The position numbers and the translations under genes are program-made. The notes beneath the pieces were generated by a model. It searched no databases. It saw nothing but the letters and a program-made list of their open reading frames with translations, and had not been told where the DNA came from. Shown here piece by piece: positions 1-5,109 of a stretch of 5,109 bases of DNA. Origin of the DNA: Christensenellaceae bacterium (GTDB lineage: Bacteria > Bacillota > Clostridia > Christensenellales > UBA1750); contig JAITTC010000094.1 of the NCBI GenBank assembly GCA_031287285.1, positions 1 to 5,109 of the forward strand. The letters run 5' to 3'. Positions within the stretch are counted from its first letter, which is position 1. The number at the start of each line of letters is the position of its first letter.

Positions 1-344
1 CCATGAAGGCCGTTGCCTGCCCAGGCGGCCCAGGCAGCCTCGTCCTTCCTGGCTTCCGCGATGGCAAGCCCCTCCCACTGGCCAAAGTCGAGGTCCGCAA
101 AGCCCTCGATCGGGTAAACGGGCCGCTTTTCCCCAGCCACCAGCCGCGCGGTCTGCAGGCATCTGCGAAGCTGCGATGTATAAACGGCCTGAATGGGCAC
201 GCGCTCCAGGCGCTGGGCCGCGGCTCTGGCCTGCAAAACGCCGCTCTCGCTTAGAATATGGTCGCTTTTCCCGTAGTATGCGCCTTCCTTCGCGCCCTGA
301 ACCTCGCCATGGCGCAGAAGAAACACGCTCTTGACTTCCGGCAT
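1..344 (-). CDS. cobC: Histidine phosphatase, alpha-ribazole phosphatase (CobC)-like, 3' end outside window
   Basis: The 114 visible residues are the N-terminal half of a phosphoglycerate mutase-like histidine phosphatase (family members are usually about 190-210 residues); the rest lies beyond base 1. Seen: the RHGE motif at residues 11-14, with His12 the expected phospho-acceptor; a YYGKSDHILSESG segment at 23-35, the usual Y-x-G-x-x-D-x-x-L-x-x-x-G pattern; TSQLRRCLQTA at 56-66, with the second phosphate-binding Arg; and DLDFGQWEG at 84-92. The position that normally holds the catalytic Glu (E-x-x-F-G-x-W-E-G) is Asp84. The ATG is preceded by AAGGGG (353-358) with an 8-nt spacer. The gene starts 33 nt after the esterase stop. 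CobC removes the 5'-phosphate from alpha-ribazole phosphate (or adenosylcobalamin phosphate) late in B12 assembly. That role is inferred from the neighbouring btu genes; sequence alone supports only a small-molecule histidine phosphatase. The family call is firm, the CobC assignment moderate. Confidence 0.8.
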   Translation of the reverse strand, partial: MPEVKSVFLLRHGEVQGAKEGAYYGKSDHILSESGVLQARAAAQRLERVPIQAVYTSQLRRCLQTARLVAGEKRPVYPIEGFADLDFGQWEGLAIAEARKDEAAWAAWAGNGLH

Positions 345-377
345 CGACGAATCCCCTTTTTTGCTCTTTTCGCTTCT

Positions 378-1838
378 TTATGGGTGGCTTTTCGCGAAGG
401 AAAGCGCCTCGCCGAAGGGCTTTTCGCTCATTCCCAGCTTCGGCCCGATGCGCATGCAGTGCTCCCCGTCGTATTCCTCCCAAAGCGGCAGGCCCTCGGC
501 GTTCGGGCTCCCGCTCTTGCAGAAGGCGGCGATGTAGGCCATGTGCTTGCCAGACAGGGCATGGTCCTCCTCGCGCCAGGGCCTAAAGGTCGAGGTGTAG
601 AGCGTGCCGAACTGGAAGACCAGCTCGCTGGAATGGAACGCGCCGATGACGCTGCCGTCCTCATTGGGGGATTCCTGCTCGAAGCAATAAAGAAAGGCCT
701 TTTTGCCGAGCTTTTTTTGCAGCGCGGCGATCTGCTCCATGCCGGCGAAGGTTTTTGCGCTCCTGAACAGGTCGCCGGCGCGGCAGGCCTCCTCATCGCT
801 CTTTGCGGGGAAGAGCCTTAAGAACTCGGCTTCCTCCGCGCCATAGGCCTTTGCTGCCTTCTGATGCGCTTCCAAATCGCCTGCCTGCGCCTGCGCCATC
901 GCGCCTTCCGCAGCGTTCGAGCCCACGATCAGGTCAACCGGATTTTGCAGGCCTGCCTCGTAGATCTCAAAATGCGGCCTATCAAGAAGAAGGCCGTCGA
1001 TTCCGGGCCGGAAGACGAGGCCGAGCTTCTTTGAGACGGCCAAAATCTCCTGGTCTGGGATCAGGCGCATTTCCGCGATGCTCTTCGCGCCCAGCGCCTT
1101 CTGCAGCTCAATCCCCTGGGCCTCCAGGTCCTTTAATGTCTTCACCTCGCGGCCTAAAACGCCGCCGCTCTGCGCCATGGCCTTTTGGAAGAGCCCCTTC
1201 GCCTTTGCGCTCGCCACGAGCGACAAAACGGCCATCGAGCCCGCGCTCTGGCCGTCGATGGTGATGTTTTCCGGGTCGCCGCCAAAGCCCTTCGCGTTCT
1301 CTTTCACAAAGCGTATGGCCTGGATCATGTCTGAAAAGGCGTAATTTCCGGAAGCCCCGGCCTCTGCAGTCAGCTCCGGGTGGCCCATGAAGCCCAGCGC
1401 CCCCAGGCGGTAGTTAATCGTCACCACGACGAGGCCCTTTTGCGCAAGCCTGTTCCCGATGAACTGAAGCGCCGCGCCCGAACCCTCGACGAAGCCGCCG
1501 CCGTGAATCCAAATATAGATGGGCAGCTTTTCTTCTTCCGCCTTCGCGGGCGTCCAAACATTTAAGCTCAGGCCATCCTCCGACATCGGCCTGTTGAAGG
1601 GGTAAAACTCCTTCTGATAGAACGAGCCCTCCTGCAACGTCACCTGCGTAAAGCTCGGCCTGTAGTCGCGGCAGTCCAAAACGCCCTCCCAGGGCAGCGG
1701 CGCTTCGGCCAACTTCCAGCGCAGCGCGCCGATCGGCGGCTTCGCGTAGGGAATCCCCTTAAACGCCATGATTCCATCTTCCAGTCTTTCGCCCAAAATC
1801 CTTCCCTGCTTCAGGGTCGTGATGCCTCGCTCAAACAT
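378..1838 (-). CDS. Type-B carboxylesterase (alpha/beta hydrolase)
   Basis: A 486-residue protein, full length for bacterial type-B carboxylesterases of the para-nitrobenzyl esterase kind. Seen: the N-terminal family signature FKGIPYAKPPIGALRW (26-41); the oxyanion-hole loop HGGGF (112-116); EDGLSLNVWTP (87-97); the nucleophile elbow GQSAG (196-200), with Ser198; SNAAEG (307-312), with Glu311 as the likely acid; and GAFHSSELVFQFG (399-411), with His402 as the base. The catalytic triad therefore looks intact. The elbow reads GQSAG rather than the commoner GESAG. There is no signal peptide, so the enzyme is probably cytoplasmic. The start is fixed by a very strong AAGGAGG (1846-1852) 7 nt before the ATG. 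It has its own near-consensus promoter just upstream and follows btuD on the same strand. The family hydrolyses carboxylic esters; the substrate cannot be read from sequence, and no role in B12 metabolism is established. Confidence 0.95.
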   Translation of the reverse strand: MFERGITTLKQGRILGERLEDGIMAFKGIPYAKPPIGALRWKLAEAPLPWEGVLDCRDYRPSFTQVTLQEGSFYQKEFYPFNRPMSEDGLSLNVWTPAKAEEEKLPIYIWIHGGGFVEGSGAALQFIGNRLAQKGLVVVTINYRLGALGFMGHPELTAEAGASGNYAFSDMIQAIRFVKENAKGFGGDPENITIDGQSAGSMAVLSLVASAKAKGLFQKAMAQSGGVLGREVKTLKDLEAQGIELQKALGAKSIAEMRLIPDQEILAVSKKLGLVFRPGIDGLLLDRPHFEIYEAGLQNPVDLIVGSNAAEGAMAQAQAGDLEAHQKAAKAYGAEEAEFLRLFPAKSDEEACRAGDLFRSAKTFAGMEQIAALQKKLGKKAFLYCFEQESPNEDGSVIGAFHSSELVFQFGTLYTSTFRPWREEDHALSGKHMAYIAAFCKSGSPNAEGLPLWEEYDGEHCMRIGPKLGMSEKPFGEALSFAKSHP

Positions 1839-1870
1839 GCAAAGGCCTCCTTCGTCAAAATGCTGGCTTC

Positions 1871-1900
1871 ATTATATGCTTCGCTTCACGCCCTAGTCAA
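1871..1900 (-). promoter_or_regulatory. Sigma-70/sigma-A-type promoter for the carboxylesterase
   Basis: On the minus strand, TTGACT (-35, at 1895-1900) and a perfect TATAAT (-10, at 1871-1876) are separated by 18 nt, one more than the ideal spacing. Transcription would begin near 1864, giving a leader of about 26 nt before the ATG at 1838. The site lies in the 80-nt gap after the btuD stop codon, so it would drive the esterase and probably the following phosphatase independently of the B12 riboswitch. No terminator hairpin is visible in the gap, so read-through from btuD is also possible. Confidence 0.8.
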
Positions 1901-1918
1901 GCAAGGCACGCCAACCCT

Positions 1919-2701
1919 TCAGCGAATCGCCTCCGCGAAAAACAGACTTCGGCCTGTTTTCTCGTCCCGCACGGCGCGCACGGCGCATTCATAGGCTTTT
2001 TCAAGGCTTTCCGCCGTCAAAACGCTCTCTGGCGGGCCGAAGCCCAGCCTTTCGCCCCCCTTCATCAGCACGATCTCGTCGCAGAGCATGGAGGCGAGGT
2101 TGATGTCGTGCAAGACGAGCACGGCGCATTTCCCTTCGCCGCAAAGGCCGTGCAGCAGCGAAAGCGCGCGCCCCGCGTGGGCGATGTCAAGCGCCGAAGC
2201 AGGTTCATCGAGCAGCAGGCCCTCAGCGCCTTGGCACAGCGCGCGCGCGATCAGGGCGCGCTGCCATTCCCCGCCCGAAAGGCTTCGCAGCTCCCTTAAA
2301 GCAAGCTCCGCAAGCCCCGCCCGCTGCAGGGCTTCCTCCACGGCCAGCTTTTCGCCAGGCGCTTCCCTCTGCCAAAAGCTTCGATAGGGGGTTCTGCCCA
2401 TGGCGACCATCTCCCGCAGGGTGAAGCCCTCGGGACGCGGCGCGTCCTGCGGCATATACGAAAGCCTTTTGGCCCTCTCGCGGCTGCCATAGGCCTTGAT
2501 CTGCCTGCCGTCAAGAAGCACCTCGCCCCCGCTCGGGGGCAGCAGTCCGGCCAAGGCGCGCAGCAGCGTGGTTTTCGCGGCGCCGTTCGGCCCCAAGATG
2601 CCGTATAGCTTCCCCCCGCAAAAGCGCGCGCTGAACGGCCTTAGAATTTCCTTGCCGCCAAGGGTTACGCGCAGGGCGCGAGCCTCCAATTCAAAGCCCA
2701 A
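1919..2701 (-). CDS. btuD: Cobalamin ABC transporter ATP-binding protein BtuD
   Basis: A 260-residue nucleotide-binding subunit of an iron-siderophore/B12-type ABC importer. In order: Walker A region GPNGAAKT (37-44), Q-loop Gln85 in YMPQD, ABC signature LSGGE (141-145), Walker B LLLDEP (162-167), D-loop SALD (169-172) and switch His198 in VLHDINLA. One key residue is unusual: Ala42 (codon GCG at 2576-2578) stands where the Walker A consensus GxxxxGK[ST] has an invariant Gly before the Lys. All other motifs are intact. No ATG fits; the chosen start is TTG, 7 nt after AAAGGGGGG (2709-2717), which makes the protein begin at the usual family position and overlap the end of btuC by 11 nt, suggesting translational coupling. 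It would hydrolyse ATP on the cytoplasmic face of BtuC. The sequence alone would fit heme or siderophore importers equally well; the riboswitch and BtuF point to cobalamin. Confidence 0.93.
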   Translation of the reverse strand: MGFELEARALRVTLGGKEILRPFSARFCGGKLYGILGPNGAAKTTLLRALAGLLPPSGGEVLLDGRQIKAYGSRERAKRLSYMPQDAPRPEGFTLREMVAMGRTPYRSFWQREAPGEKLAVEEALQRAGLAELALRELRSLSGGEWQRALIARALCQGAEGLLLDEPASALDIAHAGRALSLLHGLCGEGKCAVLVLHDINLASMLCDEIVLMKGGERLGFGPPESVLTAESLEKAYECAVRAVRDEKTGRSLFFAEAIR

Positions 2702-3674
2702 GGCCGTGCCCCCCTTTGAGGTTTTTACGCAAAAGAAGCAGGAAGAACGGCCCGCCAAGCAGCGCCGTCAGCACCCCGACGGGGATCTCCATGGGCGCGA
2801 GCAGGCTGCGCGCCAGGGTGTCGGTCAGGCAGAGCAGCGCGGCCCCGCCCAAGGCCGAAAGGGGGATCAGCCTCTCATGCGCGGGCCCCGCGATCAGCCG
2901 CACCCCATGGGGCACCATCAGCCCCACAAAGCCGATGATGCCGCTCATCGAAACCGCGGCGGCCGTCATGAAGCTGGCGATCAGCAGCGCGAAAAGCCGC
3001 GTGCGGCCGACCCGAACACCTAGGGAGGCCGCCTGCTCGTCGCCCAGCTGCAGCGCGTTCAGATCCCCAGACAGGAACATGGCGCCCAATAAACCGACCA
3101 TGGTCGCCGGCAAGCAGATCAAAAGGCGATCAAAGCCGGCCATGGTGAAGGAGCCCATCGTCCAGAGCAGCACCCTTTCCAGCCCATCGCGATGAAAGAG
3201 CATCAGCATCGAAACCATGGCCGATAGGCAGGCGGAAACCGCGGTGCCGGCAAGCAGCAGCGCCACGGTGCTCCCCCCGCGCGACAGCGCGTAGACCAGG
3301 CCCGCGGCGAGCAGGCCAAACACAAAGGCGAGGGGCGGCAGCGCCGCCACCCCGCCAAAAAGAGCCATTCCAAGGGCAGCCCCTAAGGCGGCCCCGGAGG
3401 ATACGCCCAAAATATGCGGATCCGCCATGGGATTTTGAAAGACGCCCTGCATCAGCGCCCCGGCGATGGCCAGCGCCGCCCCGACGGTCATCGAGAGCAG
3501 CACCCTAGGCAGGCGCAGCGACCAAAGGATGATCGCCGCGGCCTCATCTCGCCCCCTGAACGCGGCAAGCAGGCGCGCAAGCGGCAATCTGGCCCCGCCA
3601 AACAGCAATGAAACGCCCCCCGCCAGCACGAGCAGCAGAAAGAGCGCCGGGAATAGCCATCCGCGCCGTTTCAT
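2691..3674 (-). CDS. btuC: Cobalamin ABC transporter permease BtuC (FecCD family)
   Basis: A 327-residue hydrophobic protein, normal length for the FecCD/BtuC family, whose members usually span the membrane ten times. Seen: hydrophobic segments at about 7-26, 60-78, 89-108, 111-131, 135-160, 184-202, 227-250, 272-290 and 297-316. Family motifs are LRLPRVL (53-59), NPMADPHILGVSSGA (81-95), the ATPase-coupling region LQLGDEQAASLGVRVG (208-223), IIGFVGLMVPHGVRL (246-260) and EIPVGVLTALLGGPFF (296-311). The start at MKRRGW was preferred to an in-frame upstream start at 3722 because it puts a positively charged N-end directly before the first membrane segment and has GGAAGG 8 nt upstream. It follows the btuF stop by 4 nt and its 3' end overlaps btuD by 11 nt. 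It would form the dimeric translocation channel. Family membership is firm; cobalamin specificity is inferred from the riboswitch and neighbours. Confidence 0.95.
   Translation of the reverse strand: MKRRGWLFPALFLLLVLAGGVSLLFGGARLPLARLLAAFRGRDEAAAIILWSLRLPRVLLSMTVGAALAIAGALMQGVFQNPMADPHILGVSSGAALGAALGMALFGGVAALPPLAFVFGLLAAGLVYALSRGGSTVALLLAGTAVSACLSAMVSMLMLFHRDGLERVLLWTMGSFTMAGFDRLLICLPATMVGLLGAMFLSGDLNALQLGDEQAASLGVRVGRTRLFALLIASFMTAAAVSMSGIIGFVGLMVPHGVRLIAGPAHERLIPLSALGGAALLCLTDTLARSLLAPMEIPVGVLTALLGGPFFLLLLRKNLKGGHGLGL
2709..2717 (-). promoter_or_regulatory. btuD: Ribosome binding site fixing the TTG start of btuD
   Basis: The minus strand reads AAAGGGGGG here, inside the last codons of btuC, followed by a 7-nt spacer and the TTG at 2699-2701. 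The btuD frame has no ATG in this region, so this site is the main evidence for the non-canonical start. A further TTG four codons downstream (2687-2689) has no comparable site before it. Confidence 0.7.
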
Positions 3675-3678
3675 CGCC

Positions 3679-4590
3679 TCAGCCTTCCGGGTGCAAGGCT
3701 TTTGCGATCGCTTCCAGGGCATCCGCCAGCCTGGGCCCCGGCCTTGAGGATGCGTCCGGGTCGATGAAGACCACGCGCCCTTCCTTCACGGCCGTAAGCG
3801 ACGCATAGGGCTCTAAGCCGACAAAATCCGCGGCAAAAGCGGGATCAATCGGCAAAAAGATGAAATCCGGGTCGTCAAGCGTGAGCTGCTCGAGGGAGTA
3901 CATCGGCCAGGGCACCGGCATTTCGCGCGAAACCGAAAGGCCCCCGGCGATCTCGATCATCTCCGTGGGGAAGGCTCCCGCGCCTGCCGTATAGTCGCCA
4001 AACTCGCCGTAAGAGAGCGCCCAGTAGGCGGTCGGCCTCTCGCTTTCCCCCAAGCCCTTATATCGCTCGCGCAGGGCGCTCACGCGGGCCGCAAACGAGT
4101 CAGCCAGCGCCTTCGCCTCGCTTTCGGCGCCCGTCAGCTTGCCCACCAGCAAAATCGAATCCGGAATCGCATCGACGCCGCTGACCTCGGTGGCAGCGAC
4201 CGTGAGGCCGAGCTGCGCCAAGCGGTCGATCGCGTCTTTTTGGAGCTTATCTCCGGCCAAAATGAGATCCGGCTTCAGCGCCGCGATGCGCTCGATATTG
4301 GGCTCGTTAAACGCGCCGATCTTTTCCAGCTCGGCCACGGCGCCTGGGTAATTCGAGTAGTCGTCCACGGCGACGAGCCTTTCTTCCAGGCCCAACGCGC
4401 AGAGGATCTCGGTGTTGGCCGGGGTTAGCGAAACGATCTTCTGCGGCACAGCGCCCAGGGCGACCTCGCGGCCCAGCCCGTCGGTCACGGTGCCTTGCGC
4501 GCCGGGCGCGGTTTGGGCGCAGGCGCCTAAAAGGAGCGTCAAAAGCAGGAGCAGGGCGCCCAGCGCCCTTAAAGAGCTACGGTTCTTCAT
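3679..4590 (-). CDS. btuF: Cobalamin-binding lipoprotein BtuF (ABC substrate-binding protein)
   Basis: A 303-residue exported binding protein. Residues 1-24 form a lipoprotein signal: charged MKNR, a long leucine core, then lipobox LGAC (21-24) with Cys24 as the predicted lipidated residue. The mature part resembles the BtuF/periplasmic-binding class III fold: VTDGLGREV (35-43), IVSLTPANTEILCALGL (52-68), DDYSNYP (76-82), NIERIAALKPDLIL (98-111), FPTEMIEIAGG (207-217), YSLEQL (231-236) and RPGPRLADALEAIAKALHP (283-301). The start MKNRSS was chosen over TTG at 4620 and ATG at 4617 because it begins a correct signal peptide and has GGAAAGG (4601-4607) 10 nt upstream. It is the first gene after the cobalamin riboswitch and lies 4 nt before btuC. 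It would capture cobalamin outside the membrane and deliver it to BtuCD. Heme or siderophore binding cannot be excluded from the protein alone, but the riboswitch makes a corrinoid ligand by far the best reading. Confidence 0.94.
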   Translation of the reverse strand: MKNRSSLRALGALLLLLTLLLGACAQTAPGAQGTVTDGLGREVALGAVPQKIVSLTPANTEILCALGLEERLVAVDDYSNYPGAVAELEKIGAFNEPNIERIAALKPDLILAGDKLQKDAIDRLAQLGLTVAATEVSGVDAIPDSILLVGKLTGAESEAKALADSFAARVSALRERYKGLGESERPTAYWALSYGEFGDYTAGAGAFPTEMIEIAGGLSVSREMPVPWPMYSLEQLTLDDPDFIFLPIDPAFAADFVGLEPYASLTAVKEGRVVFIDPDASSRPGPRLADALEAIAKALHPEG

Positions 4591-4705
4591 GGCTTTGTTG
4601 CCTTTCCGCAAGGGCATCAACGGCCAAAACGCGGCCCGCGCACCCTCCGTGCGCGGAAGCAGCGCCCTCCCAGGAGCCCGAAAGGGGTGATGGATTTGAG
4701 CTCAA
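4591..4705 (-). promoter_or_regulatory. btuF leader: putative riboswitch expression platform
   Basis: This is the untranslated stretch between the aptamer and the btuF ATG. Going downstream it holds: CCATCACCCCT (4683-4693), complementary, with one bulge, to 4791-4802 inside the aptamer; a perfect 8-bp hairpin CCGCGCAC/GTGCGCGG (4636-4656) whose 5-nt loop is GGAGG; a short run of four U (within 4626-4629); and a small CCTT/AAGG hairpin (4601-4613) that covers the btuF Shine-Dalgarno. The U run is too short and too far from the hairpin to call a standard intrinsic terminator, so control may act on translation initiation or through a weak terminator. The pairings are visible; their use is inference. 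Confidence 0.55.
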
Positions 4706-4891
4706 GGCGCAGGGCAGGTTTTCTGGCTCGGGTTCTTCTGGCTGCGGCCGCCTTCCCGGGAGGGCTTGCCCCCGGTGGCTTTTTGGCCGGCCATCCACCC
4801 CTACAGCAGCGGGGGCTGCGCCGGTTTGCGGCTTCCCTTTTACCCCTCTTTTGGCGAGGGCACCCTGCGGGCGCGGCGATTGACGCCTTGC
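4706..4891 (-). promoter_or_regulatory. Cobalamin riboswitch (B12 aptamer)
   Basis: Read on the minus strand, the stretch has the conserved cobalamin aptamer elements in the right order: GGGTGCCC (about 4858-4865), TAAAAGGGAAGC (4831-4842), the P5 hairpin CCCC-GCTGCTGTA-GGGG (4798-4814; family consensus loop is CGCxACUGU-like), AGCCACCGGG (4771-4780), GGGAAGGC (4750-4757), and the B12 box AGCCAGAAAACCTGCC (4713-4728; consensus close to AGYCAGGAGACCUGCC). The closing helix P1 can form between CGCAGGG (4863-4869) and CCCTGCG (4708-4714). It lies directly upstream of btuFCD in the same orientation. Known members bind adenosyl- or other cobalamins and lower expression of uptake or synthesis genes when the ligand is abundant. 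Which cobalamin form is bound cannot be decided here. Confidence 0.95.
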
Positions 4892-4897
4892 CCCGAT

Positions 4898-4906
4898 AGC
4901 ATATCA
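4898..4906 (-). promoter_or_regulatory. Putative extended -10 promoter of the btu operon
   Basis: The minus strand reads TGATATGCT: a TATGCT -10 hexamer (4898-4903) preceded by the TG of an extended -10 element (4905-4906). At a 17-nt spacing the -35 position (4921-4926) reads TGGGTT, a poor match to TTGACA, so recognition would rest on the extended -10. The predicted start near 4891 falls just before the aptamer, which supports the call, but the site is weak on sequence alone. Confidence 0.45.
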
Positions 4907-4981
4907 CAAACGCGGCAAAAAACCCAGCCATTCCTCGCCGCCATCCTAAACCCAGCTCGCAAAAGCGCGCCTGCATTGGCT

Positions 4982-5017
4982 AAAAAATGTCCCCTACAGC
5001 CCGAAGGGCCTTAGGGG
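4982..5017 (-). terminator. Rho-independent terminator of an upstream minus-strand transcript
   Basis: On the minus strand, CCCCTA (5012-5017) pairs with TAGGGG (4991-4996). After one mismatch the stem continues with a G-U pair and GGCC/GGCC pairing to a UUC loop (5003-5005), giving about 11 pairs in all. ACA and then six U (4982-4987) follow. There is no T run on the other side, so it works only for transcription coming from beyond 5109. It lies about 75 nt upstream of the putative btu promoter and should insulate the riboswitch operon from its upstream neighbour. Confidence 0.85.
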
Positions 5018-5109
5018 GGGCTGCTGCGCAGGCTCGCCTGCGCTCCGCTTAAATGCCAGCACCCTTTTGCATTTGCCGCCTCGCTGAACGCTCGGCGAAA
5101 CCTGGCGCG
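5018..5109 (-). other. Unresolved tail of the upstream transcript, with a perfect 7-bp hairpin
   Basis: Because a minus-strand terminator follows, this stretch should be the 3' end of a transcript entering from beyond the window. All three minus-strand frames are open from the edge: one ends at TAA 5049-5051 after 19 residues (ending QMQKGAGI), one at TAA just inside the terminator stem, and one at TAG within it. I cannot choose between them, and no family is recognisable. The frame ending at 5049 is the most economical because it leaves the hairpins untranslated. A perfect hairpin, GCGCAGG-(4 nt)-CCTGCGC, sits at 5026-5043, just before the terminator. An RNA gene or plain 3' UTR is equally possible. 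Confidence 0.35.

Noticed and set aside
258..821. Plus-strand open frame of 187 codons
   Set aside because: It is antisense to the carboxylesterase and the phosphatase start, shows no family motifs, and reflects high GC with few stop codons. The minus-strand protein has a full catalytic triad.
803..1264. Plus-strand open frame of 153 codons rich in Arg, Pro and Ser
   Set aside because: Its composition is typical of a shadow frame opposite a GC-rich gene; it lies entirely inside the esterase.
2496..3195. Plus-strand open frames opposite btuD and btuC
   Set aside because: They are low-complexity shadow translations with no recognisable domain; the opposite strand codes for conserved transporter proteins.
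1919..4590. Iron-siderophore or heme ABC importer instead of a B12 importer
   Set aside because: The proteins alone cannot exclude it, but a cobalamin riboswitch directly upstream, the BtuF-like motifs and the CobC-like neighbour all favour a corrinoid substrate.
4591..4620. Upstream starts of btuF at TTG 4620 or ATG 4617
   Set aside because: They would add about ten residues with extra charge before the signal peptide, lack a Shine-Dalgarno, and overlap the site that serves the ATG at 4590.
4696..4705. Perfect 10-nt palindrome TTGAGCTCAA just after the aptamer, considered as an operator
   Set aside because: It is short, transcribed, and well downstream of the predicted start site. No second copy or matching regulator is seen, so chance or RNA structure is as likely.
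4617..4976. Minus-strand open frame of 119 codons across the leader
   Set aside because: It runs straight through the cobalamin aptamer, whose conserved RNA elements explain the sequence. The frame is rich in Arg, Pro and Ala without motifs, and the plus-strand frames here are likewise shadows.
1..5109. CRISPR arrays, insertion sequences, tRNA or rRNA genes
   Set aside because: No spaced direct repeats, transposase motifs, terminal inverted repeats or tRNA/rRNA signatures were found on either strand.

Overview
The window is GC-rich bacterial DNA in which every convincing gene lies on the minus strand, so transcription runs from high to low coordinates. It holds a vitamin B12 (cobalamin) import operon under a cobalamin riboswitch. 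The window does not settle the taxonomy. Strong Shine-Dalgarno sites (AAGGAGG, AAAGGGGGG), a TTG start, a lipoprotein-type binding protein and a near-consensus TTGACT/TATAAT promoter would suit a GC-rich member of the Bacillota (Clostridia), but this is inference.

Layout in the order of transcription. At 5018-5109 lies the unresolved tail of something transcribed from beyond the window. It is closed off by a Rho-independent terminator (hairpin 4991-5017, then six U). A new transcript probably starts near 4891 from an extended -10 promoter. Its leader of about 300 nt carries a clear cobalamin riboswitch (aptamer core about 4708-4869, B12 box 4713-4728) and a structured expression platform (4591-4707). 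Then come btuF (lipoprotein, 3679-4590), btuC (permease, 2691-3674) and btuD (ATPase, 1919-2701). They are tightly packed: 4 nt separate btuF from btuC, and btuC and btuD overlap by 11 nt. After a short gap with its own strong promoter (1871-1900) comes a type-B carboxylesterase (378-1838). Last is a histidine phosphatase resembling alpha-ribazole phosphatase CobC (1-344), cut by the window edge.

Working together: BtuF would capture cobalamin or another corrinoid outside the membrane and deliver it to BtuC, and BtuD would power transport. The riboswitch would shut the set down when intracellular cobalamin is plentiful. A CobC-type phosphatase would act in nucleotide-loop assembly or corrinoid salvage. 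The carboxylesterase has no established link to B12. No terminator is seen between btuD, the esterase and the phosphatase, so riboswitch-controlled read-through into them is possible, but the promoter at 1871-1900 could express the last two independently.

I see no wholly new system. The points most worth checking are an Ala in place of the invariant Walker A glycine in BtuD, a long-range complementarity that could be the riboswitch's switching helix, and the esterase placed among B12 genes.
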